Shown here piece after piece: positions 1-8,673 of a stretch of DNA of 40,063 nt (positions are counted from its first letter, which is position 1; each line of letters opens with the position of its first letter). The position numbers and the translations under genes are program-made. This stretch comes from Phycisphaerales bacterium UBA2402 (GTDB taxonomy: Bacteria; Planctomycetota; Phycisphaerae; Phycisphaerales; UBA1924). Under the pieces are notes generated by a model, which was not told the origin of the DNA, did not search any database, and saw only the letters and a program-made list of their open reading frames with translations. The stretch spans positions 1 to 40,063 of the forward strand of contig DDSA01000128.1 of the NCBI GenBank assembly GCA_002343715.1. Direction: 5' to 3'.

Positions 1-2
1 AT

Positions 3-737
3 CGGCCTTACGCCGTGACCATCGCACTGGATTCGATCTCGCACGAGATGTGGGACAAAGTCGTTGCGACGATGGCCGATGGGGCGCTCTACGCGGCAAA
101 ACTCCTCTCGGGGGAGTTGCCCCCGAATATCGAGGATGTATTCGCACCGTTGGGTTTGCGGCTTTTTCCGGTCGAGGCCGGTGAAGTGAAGCATCAGTGT
201 ACGTGCTTTGAGTGGCGAACCGAGAACGCTGAACCCGGCGGCGCGGCTCCGAGCGGCCCTGTCGCCGGGCGTTGGTGCAAGCACGTCTGCTGCACGGCCT
301 ACCTGATGGCGGCGAGGCTCTCGTCCGAACCCTTCCTGATGTTTCAGATGCGGGGCATGGAGGGAGCCGAACTCATCGAACGTTTACGGCAACAGCGAGT
401 CATCGCAGGCGCGGTCCATGGACTGACTCCGGTGTATACCCAGCGCATCGCCGGGGTGGCCGATGCGCCGGCCAGGCCGATCGAGGAGTGCATCGAGCAG
501 TTCTGGGATGCCGGGGCCGGGTTGGAAATGGTGGACCTGCCGCTCACGCCGCCCCCGGTGAGCCACCCCATACTCCGACGCCTGGGGCAAAGCCCTTTCA
601 CCGGAGCCGCTTTTCCGCTTGTGGGTCTGCTGGCCAGTTGTTACGACACGGTGAGTGAACACGCTCGCCGCGGCGCATCCGCAGCGGGTGAGGGTTCCTC
701 CGCGGAATCTGAGGCTGATGACGAATACGAAGATTGA
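3..737 (+). CDS. SWIM zinc-finger protein, 5' end outside window
   Basis: The reading frame is open to the left edge, so the gene starts upstream. The first visible residues read RPYAVTIAL, which resembles the middle of SWIM-family proteins, so the GTG at 15 is probably not the start. The SWIM motif is visible as CTC (C-x-C) followed about 30 residues later by WCKHVCC (C-x-H). The four Cys/His residues should bind one zinc. The downstream stretch EPFLMFQMRGMEGAELIERL matches the conserved tail seen after the finger in bacterial SWIM proteins. The C-terminus is acidic and low in complexity. In bacteria such proteins often sit beside an SNF2-type helicase and are thought to bind DNA or protein. 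Any such partner would lie to the left of this window. The exact function is unknown. Confidence 0.8.
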   Translation, partial: RPYAVTIALDSISHEMWDKVVATMADGALYAAKLLSGELPPNIEDVFAPLGLRLFPVEAGEVKHQCTCFEWRTENAEPGGAAPSGPVAGRWCKHVCCTAYLMAARLSSEPFLMFQMRGMEGAELIERLRQQRVIAGAVHGLTPVYTQRIAGVADAPARPIEECIEQFWDAGAGLEMVDLPLTPPPVSHPILRRLGQSPFTGAAFPLVGLLASCYDTVSEHARRGASAAGEGSSAESEADDEYED

Positions 738-857
738 GTGAATCGGGGGTTGCTCGAACCGTCCATTTCTTGAATGGATATTCGTTTCCCTGTTGGGGGC
801 GCGGTGGCGGACTGGCGCACGACCGCTCCGACTCATCGAGTCAACCAGTCACGCAAC

Positions 858-881
858 AAAGGCGGGCACTCGCCCGCGTTT
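858..881. terminator. Probable bidirectional terminator between convergent genes
   Basis: The stem GCGGGC-ACTC-GCCCGC (862-877) is flanked by AAA on the left (858-860) and TTT on the right (879-881), separated from the stem by one G-G mismatch. It lies in the 180-base gap between the convergent SWIM gene and the TPR/alpha-CTD gene, where a shared terminator is expected. The T-tracts are short, so efficiency is uncertain. Confidence 0.5.
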
Positions 882-917
882 GGATCGTGCGTACTTCGGA
901 GCGTGAGAACATCGCGA

Positions 918-1856
918 TCAGGCGTCGATCGTTCGAAGCCCCAATCCGTACTCCACCAGTCGTTCCTTGACTTCCTTCAGTGAAGTCGCGCCGAAGTTCT
1001 TGATGCCCATGAGTTCCGCCTCGGTATGGGCCGCGAGGTCGCCCAGGGTCTGGCAGTTGAGCAACTGAACGGCTTTGCGGGCTCGCACGGAGAGGTTGAG
1101 CTCGGAGATGGGCTTGGCAAACACGGCTTCCTTGCCGGAGCCTTTGTACTGCTCCATAAGGGCCTTGCGTGCCTGTCGGTGGGCATCTTCCAATCCCTGA
1201 CCGAGCCGCATCCCCTTGTTCGCGAGCATCTTCTTGATCTCGGTGAGAGAGTTCTCGCCGAAGTTCTTGTAACTCAGCAGTTCGGCCTCTGTGATGCGGA
1301 GCAGATCGCCCAACGTCCGGATGTTCATCTTCTTGAGGCATGTGCGGGCACGCACCGTGAGTTCAAAGTCCGTGACGGGGGTGTCGAGGATCGCCTTGCG
1401 CTTGAACACGTCCCGATCCTGCTCTTCGATCGGAGTGCTCTCCCGGCTGGCCTGCACATCCTTGATGAAGAGGCGGGCCCGGAGGTGGTTGGGCCGTGTA
1501 TCCAGGATCTGGCGGAGGCATCGCTCGGCGCCGGCGTAGTCGCCGCGATCCTCGTAGAGAACCGCGAGATTCATCAGGGCATTCACCCTGGCCGGCTGTG
1601 CCTGACAGCACCGTTCGTAGAGGGCCAATGCCTCGTCCTCTTCGCCCACCAGATCAAGGTTGTACGCGAGTTTGAAGAGCGTGTCGAAGTTCGCCGGGTC
1701 CGCGTTGGCGGCCTTGCGGAACTCCGCGATCGCGCCGACCCGATCGCCGCTCGCTTCCAACTTCAGACCAGCCGCGTGAAACTTCGCCGAGGCCGCGCTG
1801 TCGCGTTTGCCGGAATCCGTCACGCCGATGACCGTGTCGAGGGGATCGTGGGCCAT
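918..1856 (-). CDS. TPR protein with two RNA polymerase alpha C-terminal domains
   Basis: This 312-residue protein has TPR-like helical repeats at about residues 22-130. It then carries two copies of the RNA polymerase alpha C-terminal domain, at about 161-220 and 248-312. Both copies show the VRAR...TLGDL...AEL...NFG..SL.E(I/V)K pattern. Compared with E. coli alpha, both keep the equivalents of R265, G296, S299 and E302. N268 is T in the first copy and K in the second. K298 is N and T, and C269 is kept only in the first. The protein has no assembly domain, so it is not a polymerase subunit. It may bind UP-element-like DNA or transcription factors through the CTDs and other proteins through the TPRs; this is inference. 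The ATG at 1856 has GGAG 11 bases upstream. An in-frame TTG at 1901 with GGAG 5 bases upstream is an alternative start that adds 15 residues. Confidence 0.85.
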   Translation of the reverse strand: MAHDPLDTVIGVTDSGKRDSAASAKFHAAGLKLEASGDRVGAIAEFRKAANADPANFDTLFKLAYNLDLVGEEDEALALYERCCQAQPARVNALMNLAVLYEDRGDYAGAERCLRQILDTRPNHLRARLFIKDVQASRESTPIEEQDRDVFKRKAILDTPVTDFELTVRARTCLKKMNIRTLGDLLRITEAELLSYKNFGENSLTEIKKMLANKGMRLGQGLEDAHRQARKALMEQYKGSGKEAVFAKPISELNLSVRARKAVQLLNCQTLGDLAAHTEAELMGIKNFGATSLKEVKERLVEYGLGLRTIDA

Positions 1857-1921
1857 ACCGTCGATTGCTCCAAGAAAAAGTGCCTGATGTAATCTACCCA
1901 ACGGTTCTCCGCCGGGTCTTG

Positions 1922-1950
1922 ATTGTAGGTCAGGCCTGCGTTTGGTTCCA
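1922..1950 (-). promoter_or_regulatory. Candidate sigma70-type promoter for the TPR/alpha-CTD gene
   Basis: On the minus strand a TACAAT -10-like hexamer (1927-1922) lies 17 bases after a weak TGGAAC -35-like hexamer. It sits about 20 bases upstream of the alternative TTG start and 66 bases upstream of the ATG. The -10 element is good and the -35 is poor. Confidence 0.3.
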
Positions 1951-1986
1951 GCCCGGCACGCGGGGAGTTACCTCGGCATCTATCGT

Positions 1987-2008
1987 GGATGCTTCGGATG
2001 CTTCCGAA
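1987..2008. repeat. Tandem 9-base repeat with small hairpin
   Basis: GGATGCTTC occurs twice in direct succession (1987-1995 and 1996-2004). Overlapping this is the inverted repeat TTCGGA-TGCT-TCCGAA (1993-2008). It lies just beyond the stop codon of the RMD1-like gene. It could act as a weak transcript end for that gene, but no T-tract follows on the minus strand. The rest of the 162-base gap (1857-2018) shows only the candidate promoter. Confidence 0.4.
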
Positions 2009-2018
2009 AATAGCGGAT

Positions 2019-3188
2019 TCACTTCGTTCCCCAGATCGCGGGCCAGACCCAGGAAGCGGCCACCTCGAAGGCGATCAGCAGAATGATGATCCACTCAAGA
2101 ACTTCCATCCGACGGGTCGCGCGACGGTCGTTGAGTTTTTCATAGATGCTGTCGAGCGTGCCGAGTTTTCGTAGAATGCTCGCGTCCCAGTCCGGAAGGT
2201 GGAAACGTCCGACCGCGGCCTTGTAGACCCTCGCCAGGTACTGATCCCCGAGCATTTTGAGCGTGTTGTTGACCCCCTCGAAGAGGAGCGCCGAGTCGAC
2301 CTGGAGGGCGGCGATGTCGCGGAGTCGGGCTTCGCCCCGGCGCGAAAAAAGAACACCCGCGTGCGCTGTCGTGGCCCGGTGCGCTCGCTCCAATGCCCGA
2401 TCAAGTTCGTCATCAAGAAGACGCATCTCGAGCAGCTCGACATTGGCGAACTCCAGCACCGCCAGGACGTCCTCCATGTCCGACCCGAAAAGAACCGCTG
2501 CGTTCCAATCCACGATCGCCGCGTCGGAATCGCCGTAGCTCACCAGCGTGGACAGGGTGTAGTCCACCTCATCCTGTGACAGGGGCGACGCTTCGGCCCG
2601 CAGCACCGCCGCCAGGACTCGCCGCCAGGACTCCAGCGCCAACGGCCCTGATGCTCTCACGGACTCGTTGAGCGAAGGCGTGAACTTCTCAACGTGAAAG
2701 ATCACGAAGTCCTCGGAGTGCGGCGAGATCGATGGGCGTGCAGCCGCGGACCCCAGCAGATTCATCATGGAGCGCGCGTGGCCCCCCGCGTCCGCCGCAA
2801 GCCCCGCGTGTCCGTCCAGGGCGAGGCTCAGCGCCTTCAGAGTTGCGGTGTCTCCCATGATCGGGATTGTGTACGCGACCGAGATTGCGCCGAAGTCATA
2901 CAGGGTTGCCGTGACGACCGCATCGGTTTCGTGGTCGCCCACCCTGATCGGTGTGCCGCGGCGTACGGTGCGCAGCGGCGCGGGGCGATACCCGAACCAT
3001 GAAGGCGTTTTGCGGGTATGACGGAGCACATCGCGCTGGGCATCGTCGCACGCGGATGCGGCCGCCCGCTCGGCGCGGTCGAGATTGATGGAGTAGGCGA
3101 TGTCGAATGCGAAGAGCGCGGTGCACACGCCCTTCTCCACGATCAGATCGCAGCCTGTTGGAAATTGGTGCTCGGCGTGGGTGCTCAT
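2019..3188 (-). CDS. RMD1/YagE (DUF155) family protein with C-terminal membrane anchor
   Basis: This 389-residue protein has the layout of the RMD1/DUF155 family. An N-terminal alpha/beta region is followed by a helical region containing DMEDVLAVLEFANVELLEMR, and then FHLPDWDASILRKL and SIYEKLNDRRATRRMEVLEW. It ends with a single hydrophobic anchor (IIILLIAFEVAASWVWPAIW) near the C-terminus. Yeast RMD1 relatives are mitochondrial or meiotic proteins; bacterial members have no settled biochemical role. The start was set at the ATG at 3188, because the open frame upstream overlaps the divergent neighbour and reads as low-quality protein. Only about 40 bases separate this start from the divergent CpcT-like gene, so the two promoters must overlap the opposite coding regions. 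The family call rests mainly on the C-terminal third. Confidence 0.75.
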   Translation of the reverse strand: MSTHAEHQFPTGCDLIVEKGVCTALFAFDIAYSINLDRAERAAASACDDAQRDVLRHTRKTPSWFGYRPAPLRTVRRGTPIRVGDHETDAVVTATLYDFGAISVAYTIPIMGDTATLKALSLALDGHAGLAADAGGHARSMMNLLGSAAARPSISPHSEDFVIFHVEKFTPSLNESVRASGPLALESWRRVLAAVLRAEASPLSQDEVDYTLSTLVSYGDSDAAIVDWNAAVLFGSDMEDVLAVLEFANVELLEMRLLDDELDRALERAHRATTAHAGVLFSRRGEARLRDIAALQVDSALLFEGVNNTLKMLGDQYLARVYKAAVGRFHLPDWDASILRKLGTLDSIYEKLNDRRATRRMEVLEWIIILLIAFEVAASWVWPAIWGTK

Positions 3189-3228
3189 GTCGTGCCCGCA
3201 TGTTACCCTTCCTGCACCACAGGAGCCG

Positions 3229-3990
3229 ATGATGTGTCCCGTACTTATTCTGCTGGTCCTAGCGTCATTCGAGGGACAGCCTCTCGCGCAGCCGCCCACT
3301 CCCGCGCCCGGTCCTCGGGAAGCGATCTCCGAACCGGACAAATCGGCGCGACCGGACAAAGAAGCACTCCTGAAAGAAATATCAAGCCTCCTGACCGGCA
3401 CCTTCTCCAGCGCCGAGCAGCACGTCAAGGATCCGGAACATTACCTCGACATCCGCCTGAGGATGGTGCGGATCTGGGCGGATCGAACGGACGGTGTCTG
3501 GTTGTATGTCGAGCAAGCCGCCGCGACCAATACGGACAAGCCCTACCGACAGCGGGTTTATCACGTCACGATCACCGCCGACGGCAAGGCCCGCAGCGAG
3601 GTGTATCAACTGCCTGGGGACCCGCTCGTTTACGCCGGCGCTGGTGAGTCAAAGGTCAAGGCCGCCCTTCTCGAAGCGCTCCGGCCTCATGATCTCGTGC
3701 TCAAGGAAGGTTGCGCGGTCGAACTTGCCCGTATATCGACGCGTGTATGGGAAGGCGGGACGACCGGCAAGGCGTGCGCATCGGAACGCGGCGGTGCCGC
3801 GTACGCGACCGCGTCCGTGCTCGCCGATGACTCCGGCCTTGTTACATGGGACCGGGGAATGGACAAGGACGGCAAGCAGGTCTGGGGAGCGACCGAAGGC
3901 GGATATCGCTTCAAGCGCATCCCGGATCCGCCGCGGGCATCGAGCGAGTCTGTACCCGACCCGGCGGGCCGGCCGCCGACGTCGAAGTAA
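3229..3990 (+). CDS. Secreted CpcT/CpeT-like (phycobilin lyase fold) protein
   Basis: This protein of about 253 residues begins with a signal peptide (hydrophobic core CPVLILLVLASF, likely cleavage after LAQ). The body resembles the CpcT/CpeT chromophore-lyase family: LLTGTFSSAEQHVKDPEHY, an EQA segment, and PYRQRVYHV. In cyanobacteria these beta-barrel proteins attach bilins to phycobiliproteins. Nothing in this window suggests phycobilisomes, so the protein probably has another ligand or role. An AGGAG (3221-3225) lies 3 bases before the ATG at 3229 and 6 bases before the ATG at 3232; the second spacing is better. The stop codon lies one base from the stop of the convergent M1 peptidase gene, so there is no room for a terminator. 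Confidence 0.75.
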   Translation: MMCPVLILLVLASFEGQPLAQPPTPAPGPREAISEPDKSARPDKEALLKEISSLLTGTFSSAEQHVKDPEHYLDIRLRMVRIWADRTDGVWLYVEQAAATNTDKPYRQRVYHVTITADGKARSEVYQLPGDPLVYAGAGESKVKAALLEALRPHDLVLKEGCAVELARISTRVWEGGTTGKACASERGGAAYATASVLADDSGLVTWDRGMDKDGKQVWGATEGGYRFKRIPDPPRASSESVPDPAGRPPTSK

Positions 3991-3991
3991 A

Positions 3992-6580
3992 CTACGGGGT
4001 CGCGGGTGTGCCGATGGCGTTCAGCGCTCTGACCCATTCCGACGCCTGCCATGCAAGTTCCTGAGAGCGCTGGTCCGCGGCCAGGGCTTCTAAGGCGGGC
4101 AAGGCACGCCGATCCTTGAGTTGCACCAGCGCATCGCCCGCGCCGCGCTTGACACGTCCGCTTCGGTCGGAGAGGAGAGCCACAAGGGATTCCAGGGCCG
4201 CATCGGGATCATGCGCTGCGGCCCGCGCGATCGCGCCCGCCGCGGCGGCCCTTGTGCGGCTGTCGTACGACGGACCGGAGATTCTGATGGCGGTGTTGAG
4301 CGCATCGGCCTGATTCGTTGACACGATCGCATCGAGGGCGGCGAGCCTGATCGAATCGTCCTGCGACTTTTCCTCGAGAGCGGAGAGATACAGGTCTTTC
4401 GACGATTCACTCTTGATCTGACCCAGTGCGCGCAAGGCCGCGGCTCGGACCTTGACGCTCGAATCGCGTACCGCGCGATCCCGCAGGATGCGCTCGACAT
4501 GATCGAAGGCGGGTGTCGGCAAGCCCTTCTCGTCGCGACAGAGCGAAGGAAGCGCCTCCACGATCGCGAGCCGAACTTCCCAGTGATCACTCGCCGCGGT
4601 CGCCAACGATCGGATGTCGTTCTCCGCCCTGCGAGCGGAGAGCGTTCGGACAGCCTCCGCGCGGATCCACGGGGCTTGCGAACGATCGAGCACGAGTCGG
4701 CGGAGCACATCCGCGCTTCGCACGCTCGCGTCGCATTTCAAACCTCTCACCGCCTGCACTCGGGACCAGAGTGTCGGACCTTGTGAAAGTTGTGTCAACC
4801 ATGATTCGACGGGCTGCGAGACCTCCAATCCCGCCAGAACCTCCTGTCGGGGATCGGCTGCAATAAACTCCGGCTCGGCGGAGAGCGAGAACGAGGTTTG
4901 GGTCTCGCGCCCACGAACCTGCAGTGTCAGCCATTGAAGATCAGAGTTTCCCTTTGCCTTGATCGCCAGCGGCAGGTCGAACTCGAAGGCTGGGTTGTCC
5001 CCGTTGATGGGCTGCTTCTGCACGGCGGTGACCATCAGATGCCCATTGTCCCACGCGAACCTCATGTCGAGTTGAGGCACACCGGGGCGGTAGCACCACT
5101 GCGCAAAGAACTGCTCCAGACTGTCTCCGCTCTCCGCTTCGAGCGCGTTGCGGAGGTCGATGGTTTCCACCGTGTCGAACTTGTGCCTGTCGATGAAGGC
5201 GGCAACGGCGCGAAAGAAAACCTCATCACCGAGGCGTCGTCGCAGCATGTGGAGGATCGAGGCGCCTTTTCCGTAGGGATTGGCGGGCCTTCGGAAAGTT
5301 TCCCACGGATGGGTATAGATATTGCTCACCATGCCGACAACGGCGGGCGCCTCCGGTCGGTCGTTGGCGATGATGCCGTCGAAATAACCACGGATGGTTT
5401 TCTCGTACTCCCCGGGGCCGCGCCCGTGCTCGAACCAGAGCGCGGTGAGGAATGTGGCGAAACCTTCGTTGAGCCAGATGTGCTCCCAGGAGTTGCACGT
5501 CGTGAGGTCGCCGAACCACTGGTGCGCGAGTTCGTGGCTGATCAGCCCTTCAAAGTCCGTATCGTCCAGATCTTCCTTCGCCACGATCGCGCCGTCGTAC
5601 ATCGTGGTGATGCTGGTGTTCTCCATCCCGCCGGCGCCGAAGTCGGCGACCAGCACCTGCCCGTACTTGTCCCACGGGTATGGCTCGCTCAGGCGATGCG
5701 CGAAAAAGGCGACCATGGCGGGGGTGCGTCCGTAGGTGCCTTTCACATCGCCGCCGCGTCCCAGCGGCGCATAGACGGGCATCGGGAGAACGCGGGTGCC
5801 AAGGTCAACGATATCGAACTTTCCCGCGACCAGACTCACGAGGTACGACGCGTGGGGCTTGTCTTGCGAATAGTGCCATCTCTCATAAGCGACAAGACGG
5901 TTCACGCCGTCGACCTCGGCGCTCGCCACCGACTTGCTCTTGTCCTTCAACTTCCCGTTGCTGATGACGGTGTACCCGGCGGGGAGAGTGACGATCACTT
6001 CACTGGTCAGTTTGTCATTGGGAAAATCGTGGCACGGGAACCAGTAACTGTTTGTCTCGGGCTGGCCCTGGGTGTGCAGCTGAGCGGGAACATCGGGCCG
6101 AAGCCTCGTCGCGGGCGACCAGACAAGCCCCAGCGGCGGATCGTTCAGTTCGTACGCGATCATGATGTCGGCGGCCTCACCCCGGGGGAGGGCGGGGTCG
6201 AATCGGACGATGAGTTTCCGGCCATCGTGTGTAAACTCGGCCTTTCGTGTGTTATGGGTGACGCTCAAGACATCCATCGCCTTAGCGTCGAGTGTGAGTT
6301 CATTCAAGGGGCCGGCGATCGGGGCGAACGTCACTGTCGCCGATCCGGTCAGTCGGGGCGTGTTCATATCGGGGATCGTGAGTTCGATCCTGATGTGCTT
6401 GTAATCGGCGGTCAGGTGGGGCGGAAACTGTGCTTTCGCGCGACCCGAATCGCCCCCTGTGCCCGCCGTCTGACCGTAGCGAGAGTGCGGTTTGCCGCAC
6501 CAGCAGTCGGAGTCCCACGCGCCCATCGCCGGGCTGATCAAACCGATCAGACACAACATCGCCGCCTCGATGCGATTCAT
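3992..6580 (-). CDS. Secreted M1 family aminopeptidase with C-terminal HEAT-like repeats
   Basis: This is an 862-residue zinc metallopeptidase of the M1 (aminopeptidase N-like) family. A signal peptide lies at the start (MNRIEAAMLCLIGLISPAMGA). The exopeptidase motif GGMEN lies near residues 317-321. The zinc site is HELAH at about 349-353, with the third ligand in NEGFAT at about 372. From about residue 640 the protein carries helical HEAT-like repeats rich in R/A/L pairs (for example SSVKVRAAALRALGQIKSE and DDSIRLAALDAIVS), in place of the usual ERAP-type C-domain. It should remove N-terminal residues from peptides outside the cytoplasm. The ATG at 6580 has GGAAGGA upstream. The gene follows the paralogous M1 gene after 46 bases and is probably cotranscribed with it. 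Confidence 0.93.
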   Translation of the reverse strand: MNRIEAAMLCLIGLISPAMGAWDSDCWCGKPHSRYGQTAGTGGDSGRAKAQFPPHLTADYKHIRIELTIPDMNTPRLTGSATVTFAPIAGPLNELTLDAKAMDVLSVTHNTRKAEFTHDGRKLIVRFDPALPRGEAADIMIAYELNDPPLGLVWSPATRLRPDVPAQLHTQGQPETNSYWFPCHDFPNDKLTSEVIVTLPAGYTVISNGKLKDKSKSVASAEVDGVNRLVAYERWHYSQDKPHASYLVSLVAGKFDIVDLGTRVLPMPVYAPLGRGGDVKGTYGRTPAMVAFFAHRLSEPYPWDKYGQVLVADFGAGGMENTSITTMYDGAIVAKEDLDDTDFEGLISHELAHQWFGDLTTCNSWEHIWLNEGFATFLTALWFEHGRGPGEYEKTIRGYFDGIIANDRPEAPAVVGMVSNIYTHPWETFRRPANPYGKGASILHMLRRRLGDEVFFRAVAAFIDRHKFDTVETIDLRNALEAESGDSLEQFFAQWCYRPGVPQLDMRFAWDNGHLMVTAVQKQPINGDNPAFEFDLPLAIKAKGNSDLQWLTLQVRGRETQTSFSLSAEPEFIAADPRQEVLAGLEVSQPVESWLTQLSQGPTLWSRVQAVRGLKCDASVRSADVLRRLVLDRSQAPWIRAEAVRTLSARRAENDIRSLATAASDHWEVRLAIVEALPSLCRDEKGLPTPAFDHVERILRDRAVRDSSVKVRAAALRALGQIKSESSKDLYLSALEEKSQDDSIRLAALDAIVSTNQADALNTAIRISGPSYDSRTRAAAAGAIARAAAHDPDAALESLVALLSDRSGRVKRGAGDALVQLKDRRALPALEALAADQRSQELAWQASEWVRALNAIGTPATP

Positions 6581-6626
6581 CCGAGTTGTTCCTTCCATGT
6601 AGTGCGAGATAAACAGGAGCAAGATT

Positions 6627-8609
6627 CTATCGACCGGCGACCGAGAGCGTTGCGCCCTTCAACGCGGCGTTCCGCAAGGTCGAATCGGCCTGTTGGTCCG
6701 CGGCCACTCGGAGGAGCGTTTCTCGTGCGGCGTTGTGCTCATGTGCCGAGAGATATTCGGCGGCCTGTATCCGAGCGGCAAAGGTGGGGCCGAACTCGAC
6801 CTCGTCGAGCCACCACGCCAGGTCTTTCTTCAGGTTCACCGCCGCGATGATGGTCATGTGAGGGTCGAGCGAGATCCCCGCCGGTTTTTCGGTAAGCGGG
6901 AACACACCGCGGGCGGCTCTCGCGTCCATGTCGATCGAGAGCCATCGGGATGACCCATCAGTGAACCGGACGTGCACCGGCAAGGTGATTGCAAAGGCGG
7001 GATTCATGGCGTTGATCGTCTGGGTCTGCGTGAGCGAGATGCTGAGCGCTTTCGCGGAATCATCCCAGTTGATCTCGGCATCGAGCCGCGGAAGGCCGGG
7101 GCGTCCTGTCCATTGATTGAAGAACAACTCCAGGCTCTGGCCGCTCGCGCGCTCCATCTCCCGTCGGAAGTCGTCCGTATCGACCGTGCCGAACTTGTAG
7201 GTATCGAGAAAGGCCCGCGTGCCTCGGAGGAAAGCCTCGGCGCCGAGCCTCGCCCGCAGCATGTGAAGCACCAGGGCTCCCTTTGCGTACGGATCCTCTG
7301 CCCTGGAGAACATGGCGTCGGGATTGAGATAACGGTTGGTGACCAGCGGCGCTCCCTGCGGCGCCACTGTCCTGTTCCTGGCCAGTTGGCCACGCACCAA
7401 CCCTCGGATGGATTTCTGATAGGCGGTTCGGGCCTTCTCCTGGCTCTCCTGACCGCCCCTGTGCTCTTTCCAGAGCGACTCCGAGTAGGTCGCCCATCCC
7501 TCATTGAGCCACAGGTGTGCCCATGAACGGCACGTGACCAGATTCCCGAACCACTGGTGCGCCAACTCGTGCGCGATGAGGTCCTCCTGCGAACCCGGGT
7601 CACCACGCGAAGCGTCGATGGTCAGCAGCGTGCACCCGGTGTTCTCCATGCCTCCCGCTACAAAGTCCCGGACAATGCACTGTGCGTACTGATCCCAGGG
7701 GAAAGGCTCGTCGAATGTCCTCTCAAAGAAGGCCATCATGTCCGGGGTAGCGGCGAAGTTTTCCCGCACGACGCTCTCGGTTCCCAGCGGAGCGTACACG
7801 GGCATCGCCACATTGGGCCGCGTGCTCGAAGGTCCGCTGACTTCGACCAGGGCCAGTTTTCCCACAACCAGCGTGACGAGGTATGGGCTGTGCGGTCTGT
7901 TGAGCCGCCAATGCCAGCGTTTTTTGGCTGTGCGGTCTGGGTCCGCTTCTGTGCTCCGGGATGAGATCAGCCGCCCGTTGCTGACGACATCGAATCCCTC
8001 TTCGACCGTCACGATGAGTTCGGTGGTGAGTTTTTCATTGGGCGAGTCGTGGCACGGGAACCACTTGCTGTTCAACTGCGCCTGACCCTGCGCGTGAATC
8101 TGGGGGTGTCGGCCCGTCTCGCTCTCGGCGTCCGGCTTGCCGGGCGAAAAGGTCAGGCCTTCGCCTTTGTTCGCCGAGTAGTCGAGCATGTACCGGATGA
8201 CGACCTCAACCGATCGACCGGGCGCGACCGGGGCCGGGAGCGCGATGATGAGGTGTCCGTTGGTGATGGTAAAGCCGCAGGCGATCCCGTCCGCTCTGAC
8301 CGATTGAATCCGTGGCCCGTTGCAATCCAGCACCAACTCTCGTCGCTCCGAACCGACCGCCGACGCGAGGAGTGTCATCGTCCCGATCAATCCGGCCTGC
8401 CGGATGTCGGGGATATCAAGTTCCAACGTCATATGAAGGTGATCGAAGTGACGGGCCGGCGGCCAGAGGGCCACCTGCCGCCCCTGCGGATCGATGCGGG
8501 GATCGACCACATCCGGTTGATCCACGGTCTGTCCACGGACAGAGCCGCACAACACCCACACGAATAAGCCGGCCAACAACACCGTGTTCGTCCTGCTCAA
8601 GATTCTCAT
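6627..8609 (-). CDS. Secreted M1 family aminopeptidase
   Basis: This 660-residue M1 metallopeptidase is a paralogue of the gene downstream. It has a signal peptide (MRILSRTNTVLLAGLFVWVL, likely cleavage after GQ). GGMEN is at about 319-323, the zinc motif HELAH at 347-351, and the third ligand Glu in NEGWAT at about 370. All catalytic residues are present. It lacks the long HEAT-like extension of its neighbour and ends about 90 residues after the peptidase core. The start is well supported by GGAG 8 bases before the ATG. The two enzymes could share a substrate pool of external peptides; this is inferred from their pairing. Confidence 0.93.
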   Translation of the reverse strand: MRILSRTNTVLLAGLFVWVLCGSVRGQTVDQPDVVDPRIDPQGRQVALWPPARHFDHLHMTLELDIPDIRQAGLIGTMTLLASAVGSERRELVLDCNGPRIQSVRADGIACGFTITNGHLIIALPAPVAPGRSVEVVIRYMLDYSANKGEGLTFSPGKPDAESETGRHPQIHAQGQAQLNSKWFPCHDSPNEKLTTELIVTVEEGFDVVSNGRLISSRSTEADPDRTAKKRWHWRLNRPHSPYLVTLVVGKLALVEVSGPSSTRPNVAMPVYAPLGTESVVRENFAATPDMMAFFERTFDEPFPWDQYAQCIVRDFVAGGMENTGCTLLTIDASRGDPGSQEDLIAHELAHQWFGNLVTCRSWAHLWLNEGWATYSESLWKEHRGGQESQEKARTAYQKSIRGLVRGQLARNRTVAPQGAPLVTNRYLNPDAMFSRAEDPYAKGALVLHMLRARLGAEAFLRGTRAFLDTYKFGTVDTDDFRREMERASGQSLELFFNQWTGRPGLPRLDAEINWDDSAKALSISLTQTQTINAMNPAFAITLPVHVRFTDGSSRWLSIDMDARAARGVFPLTEKPAGISLDPHMTIIAAVNLKKDLAWWLDEVEFGPTFAARIQAAEYLSAHEHNAARETLLRVAADQQADSTLRNAALKGATLSVAGR

Positions 8610-8673
8610 GCTCGCTGCTCCGGATACGTGTCGAATGTGACCTACGGATGAGCAGTGGGCCCGTGTCCGCCTG

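Noticed and set aside
4898..6850. A 650-codon open frame on the plus strand across the M1 peptidase gene.
   Set aside because: It is antisense to a gene with full M1 motifs. Its translation has no recognisable domain and is rich in Arg, Val and Asp, as expected of a shadow frame in GC-rich DNA.
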